From Cytophagaceae bacterium UBA7467 (GTDB lineage Bacteria; Bacteroidota; Bacteroidia; Cytophagales; Spirosomataceae): a stretch of 8,383 nt of DNA. The notes below the pieces were generated by a model that worked only from the letters and a program-made list of their open reading frames with translations, had not been told where the DNA came from and did no database searches. This document shows, piece after piece, positions 1 through 4,799 of the stretch (its first letter is position 1; each line of letters starts with the position of its first letter). The translations under genes were made by a program, and so were the position numbers. Location of the stretch: contig DLPD01000035.1 in NCBI GenBank assembly GCA_002479785.1, positions 83,034 to 91,416 of the forward strand, given 5' to 3'.

Positions 1-203
1 ACGACATCGACATTCGGGTCTTGAATTAGCTTCTCAAAATCCGTGTAGCGCGTCTGTATCCCATAAGCATCCCCGATGGAGTTGAGCTTTTCTTCATTTC
101 TTTGGCAAATCGCATACATATTTGCCAATGGATGCTTCAAATAAATGGGAATAAATTCTGCGCCGAAACCTAGTCCGACAATTGCAATGTTATATTTTTT
201 CAT
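1..203 (-). CDS. Gfo/Idh/MocA family NAD(P)-dependent oxidoreductase, N-terminal part only
   Basis: The first 67 residues of this minus-strand gene are inside the window; the rest lies beyond the left edge. The protein begins MKKYNIAIVGLGFGAEF, a beta strand followed by a glycine-rich nucleotide-binding turn (G10, G12, G14), typical of the Rossmann domain of Gfo/Idh/MocA enzymes. These oxidise or reduce sugars and cyclitols with NAD(P). After it comes a segment (about residues 25-67) reading like the rest of the fold: an AICQRNEEKL stretch where the second strand binds the cofactor ribose, then FEKLIQDPNVDVV, the usual lead to the third strand. The gene starts 36 nt after the stop of the upstream sugar isomerase gene on the same strand, so the two are probably co-transcribed and may act on the same sugar. 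The substrate cannot be told, as the C-terminal substrate domain is not present. Confidence 0.88.
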   Translation of the reverse strand, partial: MKKYNIAIVGLGFGAEFIPIYLKHPLANMYAICQRNEEKLNSIGDAYGIQTRYTDFEKLIQDPNVDV

Positions 204-230
204 AGTTTAAAAGATTTCAATTCAACCTAC

Positions 231-251
231 ATTTACCATTCACCACTTACC
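231..251 (-). repeat. Three tandem heptamers spanning the isomerase stop codon
   Basis: On the minus strand three consecutive heptamers read GGTAAGT, GGTGAAT, GGTAAAT (consensus GGTRAAT). The TGA stop of the isomerase gene (240-242) lies inside the middle copy, so the repeat covers the last codons and the start of the intergenic gap. It is short and could be chance, but a similar heptamer arrangement occurs after the stop codons at 5688-5719 and 5791-5822. Confidence 0.5.
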
Positions 252-1067
252 ATGGATAAATTTGATGGATTTATCCACAAGCTCGCGCTCTGAATTAAAC
301 ATTTTTCGCCAAATATGGGCCGCCGGTAATTTCTCGCTAAAGGCCTCCACCACGAGCCAGCCGGAATAATTGATGTCCTTAATCGACTGCAATACAGACG
401 GCCAGTTCACCTGTCCTTCTCCCAAAATCCCCCGTGTACTCTCCGACAATTGAATATGCGGTGTCCGCTTCGCGATCCGACGAATCGCGTCTGCCGTACT
501 CACTTCCTCGATATTCGCGTGGAACGTGTCAAACATAATCTCCACATAGGGATGATTAATTTGCTCAACCAGGGCATATAATTCATCCGCACTAGAGACC
601 AAATAGCTCTCGAAGCGATTCAAATATTCTAAACAAAGGGTAATGTTTTTCGTAGCTGCGTGATCTGCCACTTCCCGAATTCCGGCGATGGACCAGTCGA
701 TTTCTTGTTGGGTAGCTTTGGCCCCTGTAAAAACTCCTAAAGCCGAATGAAATGGCCCAGACAAATAGGGCGATCCTAAAAAGGCAGCCACGTCTACAGC
801 CCCTTTCAAATAAGCAATTCCCGCCGCTCTCACGGCTGGATCCGGTGAAATCAAATTCTCTGCAGGCCCCGCAATCGCACAAGCGAAAGGTTGTAAACCC
901 AGCCGATCAACCTCCTTTTTCCAAGCAGACCAATGCGCTAAATCAACATTAAATACCGGAATTTCAACGCCTTGATAACCCACCTCTTGGATAAAGGAAA
1001 GCTCTGATAATATAGCATCATTCATATCTGGCCCGTAAACGAGCAGATTCATGGCGATTGGGTTCAT
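240..1067 (-). CDS. Sugar (phosphate) isomerase/epimerase, xylose-isomerase-like TIM barrel
   Basis: A 275-residue protein of the AP-endonuclease-2/xylose-isomerase-like TIM-barrel superfamily, which includes D-tagatose/D-psicose 3-epimerase, IolE and hydroxypyruvate isomerase. Length is normal. Visible active-site positions: E147 (LCLEYLNR), D180 and H183 (IMFDTFHAN), the segment HIQLSESTRG at 204-213, and E241 (WLVVEAF). In the tagatose/psicose 3-epimerases the third metal ligand is a His six residues before the conserved Arg. Here that position is Q206 (Arg is R212), as in hydroxypyruvate isomerase, where Gln is the ligand. The general role, metal-dependent keto-sugar or keto-acid isomerisation, is secure; the substrate is not. 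It precedes a Gfo/Idh/MocA oxidoreductase by 36 nt, a common pairing in sugar or inositol catabolism. An internal Met at residue 6 is a possible alternative start; the first Met was kept. No clear promoter was found upstream, where the hairpin arrays lie. Confidence 0.87.
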   Translation of the reverse strand: MNPIAMNLLVYGPDMNDAILSELSFIQEVGYQGVEIPVFNVDLAHWSAWKKEVDRLGLQPFACAIAGPAENLISPDPAVRAAGIAYLKGAVDVAAFLGSPYLSGPFHSALGVFTGAKATQQEIDWSIAGIREVADHAATKNITLCLEYLNRFESYLVSSADELYALVEQINHPYVEIMFDTFHANIEEVSTADAIRRIAKRTPHIQLSESTRGILGEGQVNWPSVLQSIKDINYSGWLVVEAFSEKLPAAHIWRKMFNSERELVDKSIKFIHGKW

Positions 1068-1081
1068 AGGTTTAGAGTTAC

Positions 1082-1187
1082 GCGACTTTGTCGCTTATTT
1101 GTCACTTCGTGACTTAGTCGTCCTGCGGACTAAGTCACGAAGTTGCCGTTTAGTCGCTGCTTCGCAGCCTAGTCGTGACTACGTCAC
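1082..1187 (-). repeat. Mini-hairpin array, left block (minus-strand orientation)
   Basis: Five short hairpins can be read directly: 1082-1094 (GCGAC/GTCGC), 1101-1113 (GTCAC/GTGAC), 1120-1130 (GTCC/GGAC), 1156-1168 (GCTGC/GCAGC) and 1175-1187 (GTGAC/GTCAC). Each has a three-base loop. Read on the minus strand the loops are AAA, GAA, GCA, GAA and GTA. Linkers read GACTAA or GACTAG on the minus strand (for example 1114-1119, 1169-1174, 1188-1193). Loop centres lie at 1088, 1107, 1125, 1162 and 1181, so spacing is 18-19 nt with one double step; a decayed unit may fill the gap near 1140. A longer hairpin is also possible: 1105-1116 pairs perfectly with 1131-1142 around the third unit. The block lies between the isomerase start and the spacer at 1188-1263. 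Confidence 0.85.
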
Positions 1188-1263
1188 TTAGTCAAACAGT
1201 TTAACAGCTAAATATAAAAGAAATAATTGAAGAAATCTACCCGGCATGAACAACACAGACTGA
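1188..1263. other. Spacer between the two hairpin arrays, no gene seen
   Basis: The gene-free stretch is 1068-1392. Apart from the two hairpin arrays it holds this AT-rich spacer. No open reading frame, tRNA, TAnnTTTG promoter or terminator is visible in it. The promoter for the isomerase operon, if it has its own, would be expected in this stretch but could not be recognised. Confidence 0.5.
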
Positions 1264-1406
1264 GCCGCAGGCGACTAAACGACGCAGTCGTGACTGAATC
1301 GCGCAGCGATGACTAAACGACGTAGTCGTGACTAAACCTCGTAGAGGTGACTAAACGACGTAGTCGTGACTAAGTCCGCAGGACGCCGTGACTTAGTCCG
1401 CAGGAC
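1264..1406 (+). repeat. Mini-hairpin array, right block, 19-nt period
   Basis: Eight hairpins follow each other on the plus strand: 1264-1272 (GCC/GGC), 1279-1291 (ACGAC/GTCGT), 1298-1310 (ATCGC/GCGAT), 1317-1329 (ACGAC/GTCGT), 1336-1348 (ACCTC/GAGGT), 1355-1367 (ACGAC/GTCGT), 1374-1384 (GTCC/GGAC) and 1396-1406 (GTCC/GGAC). Every loop is GNA (GCA or GTA). The linkers at 1273-1278, 1311-1316, 1330-1335 and 1349-1354 are all GACTAA; 1292-1297 is GACTGA. Loop centres at 1285, 1304, 1323, 1342 and 1361 give an exact 19-nt period; the end units drift by 1-3 nt. Stem sequences change between units but both arms change together, so pairing is kept. The last unit is inside the EamA gene and forms its 3' end. 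The block is inverted relative to the one at 1082-1187. Confidence 0.92.
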
Positions 1407-2274
1407 GTCGCGACAAGAACGGATGCGCCATCACCGTCAGCACCAGCAAACCTGTTCCCCAGTAGAAGGCGGGTTGCATGACTTCTTTTTGGCCAAAAAT
1501 AAAAACTGCGAGCAAAATCCCATAAACGGGCTCAAGCGTGATCACGAGATTGATCGAAAAGACGGAGAAAACTTTGTACAAATGAATGGTTTCGGTGTAA
1601 GCATAAACGGTACAAACGACCGCCAAAATCCCAATCCAAAGCCAATCCAGGCCGACTGGAACGAAACCAGATGAACCGCCCAAAAGACCACTCAACCAGA
1701 CAGCGCCGGTGATCATTCCCGCCGCCACCATCTCGTAAACCGTAATTAATTTAGGGTCGTGGGTGTGGGTATAATTTCCGTTAATCACAGAAAATAAAGC
1801 GCCGAAAAACCCGGCCCCTATACCCATCGCTAAACCAATCCATTGGCCGGGTTCTACTGAGAAAATAACACCTAAGGCAATAATAACTAAGATTCCGAGA
1901 AACACTTCGATCTTCGCAATGGGTTTTTTCTTCGCGATGGGCTCTAAAATGGAGGTCCAAAAAGTTTGGGTAGAAAGGCCCGCGAGGCACATGGCGACCG
2001 TAGAGACTTTGGCAGCACCAAAAAACAATAGCCAGTGCAGCGAAACGAATACTCCGTTCAACAACCAAATCTTTAATACCGAGGCAGGAACTTGAAAGGA
2101 CTTTTTAGAAGCCGCTAACATCAGCCCTAATCCGGCCGCCGCTATCACACATCGGAAGAACACAATCGTCAACGCATTCGCCTCCGTCGCATTGCCTAGA
2201 ATAGCGGTAAACGCATACAAAATGACAATAAAATGTATCTTGAAATAATCGAGAAGCCGAGGAGCCTGTCTCAT
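1393..2274 (-). CDS. EamA/DMT-family transporter, ten membrane helices
   Basis: A 293-residue, very hydrophobic protein with about ten predicted membrane segments, the usual size and layout of drug/metabolite transporters of the EamA type. The two-fold internal repeat is visible from paired Glu-Pro motifs near the end of helix 4 in each half: TSILEPI (107-113) and TLEPVYG (246-252). These inner-membrane proteins export or exchange small metabolites; the substrate cannot be inferred. The start Met follows the stop of the LptF/LptG-type gene after only 2 nt, so it is the third gene of a minus-strand operon. The last five codons (RRPAD) and the stop codon lie in the final unit of the hairpin array, suggesting the original 3' end was replaced or extended by the repeat. 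The membrane domain appears intact, so the gene is probably functional. Confidence 0.88.
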   Translation of the reverse strand: MRQAPRLLDYFKIHFIVILYAFTAILGNATEANALTIVFFRCVIAAAGLGLMLAASKKSFQVPASVLKIWLLNGVFVSLHWLLFFGAAKVSTVAMCLAGLSTQTFWTSILEPIAKKKPIAKIEVFLGILVIIALGVIFSVEPGQWIGLAMGIGAGFFGALFSVINGNYTHTHDPKLITVYEMVAAGMITGAVWLSGLLGGSSGFVPVGLDWLWIGILAVVCTVYAYTETIHLYKVFSVFSINLVITLEPVYGILLAVFIFGQKEVMQPAFYWGTGLLVLTVMAHPFLSRRPAD

Positions 2275-2276
2275 TT

Positions 2277-3347
2277 CTAGCGCGGGATTGTGTAATAAAG
2301 ACCCACACCCACGGCGGAGAACACGATATTAGGCAGCCATACCGCTAACAAGGGAGGCATTCCGCCGCCTTCTGCAATTCCCTTGCTCATCATGAAGAAG
2401 AGTATATAAATGAAGGCCAAACTAAAACCCAATGCAATCTGAAAACCAACGCCACCTCGTGCTTTTCGAGCAGATACCAGGAAGCCGATAATGGTCAAAA
2501 TCATGACCGAAAATGGATTAGCGAAGCGGAGGTATTTCTCGATTTGAAAGACTTCGATTCCGTCCGCACCGCGCGATTGCACTAAATCAATGTGGCGATT
2601 CAGCTCTGGCAGGGTAAAAGTTTCGTGTAATAAGTGCTTGTTCTCAAAGTCTTTAGGGAACAAATTAAGGGTCGTATCAATCTTCGCCCCAAACTGCAGT
2701 GAGGTCGCCCCAGCCGTCCGGATCCGGTAATCGTGAATGGTCCACTTCTTCGAAGTCGAGTCCCAGGTGATGCGATCCGACATCAATTTCTGCTGAATTT
2801 CCGTACCCACTATTCGCTCCAAACTGAAGCGATAACCCGTGTTCGTCGTATTATCGTAGGTCTCTAAATAGGCGTACGTTTCTGGACCAATTTTAATGTG
2901 AACGTCGCGCTTATCGAAATAGTAAGTATTGTTGATGTATTTGTGCTCGAAAGGAACCCGAATCTTGTTCGCGTTTGGCACTATCCAACCAATCATAAAA
3001 AAGGTCCCCACCGCTAAAATACCCGAACCAATTATATAAGGCCGCATCAGACGCGTGAAACTAACGCCAGAACTTAAGATGGCAATGATTTCGGTTTTAG
3101 CAGCCAGGTTTGCCGTAAAGAAAACGGTCGCAATAAAAACCATCAATGGACTGATGTAGGAGGCCCAATAGGGGATAAAATTCAAATAATAATCAAATAG
3201 AATTTCGCGCAACGGCGCTTCCTTGCGAATAAAATCATCAATTTTCTCCGTGTAGTCGATTACCATCACGATGAGAACGATGATGAAAACGGCGAAAACG
3301 TAAGTCTTCAGAAATTTCTTTAAAATATAAAAATCAAGAATTTTCAT
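2277..3347 (-). CDS. LptF/LptG-type permease (YjgP/YjgQ family) of lipopolysaccharide export
   Basis: A 356-residue inner-membrane protein with the layout of LptF/LptG. Three N-terminal membrane segments (about 13-30, 53-78, 101-122) are followed by a periplasmic domain (about 123-272) rich in beta strands, then three C-terminal segments (about 275-293, 302-322, 332-352). The segment AAKTEIIAILSSGVSFTRLM (82-101) is the coupling region of the family, where these permeases contact the LptB ATPase (E86, G94 region). With LptB and the partner permease, the complex extracts lipopolysaccharide from the inner membrane and drives it to LptA/LptC. Length is normal. Whether it is LptF or LptG cannot be settled, so no symbol is given. 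Its start overlaps the end of the DUF983 gene by 14 nt, in a different frame, and the EamA gene follows after 2 nt. This suggests translational coupling. Confidence 0.9.
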   Translation of the reverse strand: MKILDFYILKKFLKTYVFAVFIIVLIVMVIDYTEKIDDFIRKEAPLREILFDYYLNFIPYWASYISPLMVFIATVFFTANLAAKTEIIAILSSGVSFTRLMRPYIIGSGILAVGTFFMIGWIVPNANKIRVPFEHKYINNTYYFDKRDVHIKIGPETYAYLETYDNTTNTGYRFSLERIVGTEIQQKLMSDRITWDSTSKKWTIHDYRIRTAGATSLQFGAKIDTTLNLFPKDFENKHLLHETFTLPELNRHIDLVQSRGADGIEVFQIEKYLRFANPFSVMILTIIGFLVSARKARGGVGFQIALGFSLAFIYILFFMMSKGIAEGGGMPPLLAVWLPNIVFSAVGVGLYYTIPR

Positions 3348-3732
3348 GCTTAGCGGCAGCGCTTGGATCGTATTTTAAACCGGAGAACCAATGTATAAAT
3401 AATACCCGAGCTGTCCTAAAATTAAAGGGTACTAGTAAGAGTGAAATCGACGTTATAGGAACGACATAGCCCATTGCAGGTGGATCATTCAAGAAATTAA
3501 ATACCAAAATTCCACCCACTAGCATGATCCCCACCGTAAAAGCATAGGAAATATACATTGCACCATAGAAAAATCCTGGTTCCACTTCGTATCTAACACC
3601 ACAAGAAGGGCAATTGTCATGCATTTGAGCGAAATTAAAGATATTCCACCACTTATATTTGAAGAGACGACCTTCGTGGCAATGAGGACAACGGGCATTT
3701 ATCATGGCCGTTAACTTGCTGGGATTTGACAT
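3334..3732 (-). CDS. DUF983 zinc-ribbon membrane protein
   Basis: A 132-residue DUF983 family protein of unknown function. It has two Cys pairs, CPHCH at 15-19 and CPSCG at 41-45, which together form a likely zinc ribbon. Next comes the family signature EPGFFYGAMY (51-60), then two membrane helices (about 62-82 and 88-105) and a short charged tail. The frame is open further upstream to 3864, but the Met at 3732 was chosen. It starts at the conserved domain, 21 nt beyond a good TAnnTTTG box at 3753-3760, and a longer start would run through that promoter. It is the first gene of the operon with the LptF/LptG-type permease and the EamA transporter, overlapping the permease gene by 14 nt. The link to the envelope is contextual only. 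Confidence 0.87.
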   Translation of the reverse strand: MSNPSKLTAMINARCPHCHEGRLFKYKWWNIFNFAQMHDNCPSCGVRYEVEPGFFYGAMYISYAFTVGIMLVGGILVFNFLNDPPAMGYVVPITSISLLLVPFNFRTARVLFIHWFSGLKYDPSAAAKHENS

Positions 3733-3752
3733 AAAATAAGGTAAATTATGCC

Positions 3753-3760
3753 CAAAGGTA
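3753..3760 (-). promoter_or_regulatory. -7 box of the DUF983-permease-EamA operon promoter
   Basis: On the minus strand the sequence is TACCTTTG, a match to the Bacteroidota housekeeping box TAnnTTTG, 21 nt before the chosen start at 3732. A TTTG lies upstream on the minus strand (plus positions 3786-3789) at a spacing of 25 nt, longer than the usual 19-21, so the -33 element is uncertain. Confidence 0.6.
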
Positions 3761-3780
3761 AAGAAAATTAGACGATTAAA

Positions 3781-3801
3781 CGTAACAAAGGTCACGTTAC
3801 G
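3781..3801. promoter_or_regulatory. Inverted repeat between divergent promoters, possible operator
   Basis: CGTAAC (3781-3786) and GTTACG (3796-3801) form perfect 6-bp arms separated by 9 bp. The repeat lies between the two divergent -7 boxes, 20 nt from the minus-strand box and 11 nt from the plus-strand box. A dimeric regulator could affect both operons from here. No regulator gene is adjacent, so this is inference from position and symmetry. Confidence 0.4.
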
Positions 3802-3812
3802 AAGGCTTTTTG

Positions 3813-3820
3813 TATCTTTG
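3813..3820 (+). promoter_or_regulatory. -7 box of the plus-strand operon promoter
   Basis: TATCTTTG matches the Bacteroidota TAnnTTTG box. It ends 21 nt before the ATG at 3842, giving a leader of roughly 15 nt. No convincing TTTG -33 element is present at the usual spacing. The same octamer recurs at 8155-8162 at a similar distance from the next start. Confidence 0.65.
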
Positions 3821-3841
3821 TTAAAATTAAACACAAGCACT

Positions 3842-4279
3842 ATGTATTCAACATTCGTTACCATTCACTCGATCTTGTTTCTAGTCGTTTTAGCACTAGG
3901 CATTTTGTCAATTTTCAAAGGCTTAACAGGCAAAACTTTCACAGAATCAGATCGTAAAGTAGGCTTATTCTACATGATTTCTTTACATACACAATTGTTA
4001 ATTGGATTAGTGCTTTATGTGGCGCTTAGCCCAGTAACAACGGCTGCCTTTGCTGATTTTGGTGCAGCTATGAAAGATTCAGCTACTCGTTTGATTTTAG
4101 TAGAGCACGTTTCGGTTAACCTTATCGCCATCGTTTTAGCGACGGTAGTGAATGCCAAAAACAAAAAAGCGATTACTGATGCCGCGAAGTTCAAAAACAT
4201 GTGGCTATTAAACGGAATTGGCCTTTTATTGATTTTAAGCCGCATCCCTTGGAGCCGCTTAGCTGCGTTATTTGCCTAA
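3842..4279 (+). CDS. Conserved four-helix membrane protein with one His in each of the first three helices
   Basis: A 145-residue integral membrane protein with four hydrophobic segments (about 5-25, 42-62, 83-103, 119-137). I recognise it as a conserved Bacteroidota type, sometimes labelled cytochrome b-like, but its function is not established. H9 (TIHS), H49 (SLHTQ) and H89 (VEHVS) sit in helices 1, 2 and 3, a pattern that could ligate haem or a metal. The protein ends with an ILSRIPWSRL motif. An earlier TTG at 3818 in the same frame would start inside the promoter box, so the ATG at 3842 was chosen. It is the first gene of the plus-strand operon; the HAD phosphatase begins 10 nt after its stop. 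Haem binding is inference. Confidence 0.8.
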   Translation: MYSTFVTIHSILFLVVLALGILSIFKGLTGKTFTESDRKVGLFYMISLHTQLLIGLVLYVALSPVTTAAFADFGAAMKDSATRLILVEHVSVNLIAIVLATVVNAKNKKAITDAAKFKNMWLLNGIGLLLILSRIPWSRLAALFA

Positions 4280-4289
4280 AAAGAATTGA

Positions 4290-4799
4290 ATGAATAAGTG
4301 TATTTTTTTAGATCGCGATGGCGTTCTAAATGTAGATAGAGTGGATTATGTATACCATTTAGGCCATTTTGTAATCCCTCCGGGGGTAAAAGAAGGTCTT
4401 CAGGCGTTAAAAGACGCGGGGTATTTATTAATCGTAATTACTAACCAAAGTGGTATTGCAAAAGGGATTTACAAACCCGAGGACGTGTATTTAATCCATG
4501 ATGCGATCCAAGAAAGAACAGGCGTTAAATTAGATGATATCTATTTCTGTCCTTACCACGAAAACTTTGACAGCCATTCGCTGACGCGCAAGCCTGGGTC
4601 CTTGATGATCGAGAAGGCCGCGGCAAAATACGACATTGACATGGACGCTTCCTGGATGGTAGGCGACCATGAACGTGATATTACAGCAGGTACACGAGCG
4701 GGTTTGCGGACCATTCGTTTAGCGCCTGCTGGAACAGAAACCAAAGCCACGCATTTAGTGGATGATTTATTAGCCGCATCTAAAATTATTGTAGCATGA
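4290..4799 (+). CDS. GmhB-like HAD-IIIA phosphatase (D-glycero-D-manno-heptose 1,7-bisphosphate 7-phosphatase family)
   Basis: A 169-residue HAD-superfamily phosphatase. All four HAD motifs are visible: the nucleophile and acid D8 and D10 in FLDRDGVLN (6-14), TNQSG (51-55), K101 in TRKPG (99-103), and GDHERD (125-130) with D126 and D130 for magnesium. Overall sequence and length fit GmhB, which removes the 7-phosphate of heptose bisphosphate in ADP-heptose synthesis for lipopolysaccharide; the N-terminal domain of HisB is the closest alternative. GmhB and HisB-N normally carry a zinc loop, CxH followed by CxC just before RKP. Here C87 and H90 are in a CPYH motif, but the first zinc His position is Tyr and both later Cys are replaced (SLT before RKP), so zinc binding is probably lost. 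The substrate is therefore uncertain. The gene overlaps the next by ATGA, indicating translational coupling. Confidence 0.82.
   Translation: MNKCIFLDRDGVLNVDRVDYVYHLGHFVIPPGVKEGLQALKDAGYLLIVITNQSGIAKGIYKPEDVYLIHDAIQERTGVKLDDIYFCPYHENFDSHSLTRKPGSLMIEKAAAKYDIDMDASWMVGDHERDITAGTRAGLRTIRLAPAGTETKATHLVDDLLAASKIIVA

Noticed and set aside
1105..1142. Intrinsic terminator of the EamA operon
   Set aside because: The stem is strong, but no U-run follows on either strand.
1264..1406. CRISPR array
   Set aside because: The period is only 19 nt and there are no long constant repeats with unique spacers; the variable parts are self-complementary stems, and no cas gene is present.
1366..1674. Plus-strand open frame of 102 codons
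   Set aside because: It starts in the hairpin array and runs antisense through the EamA gene; the translation has no domain-like features and the opposite strand is clearly coding.
3818..3841. TTG start for the four-helix membrane protein
   Set aside because: The TTG lies inside the -7 promoter box, so it would be upstream of the transcription start; the ATG at 3842 fits the family start.
3733..3864. Longer N-terminus of the DUF983 protein (start at 3864)
   Set aside because: The extension would cover the promoter box at 3753-3760 and overlap the divergent gene; the conserved domain begins at the Met at 3732.
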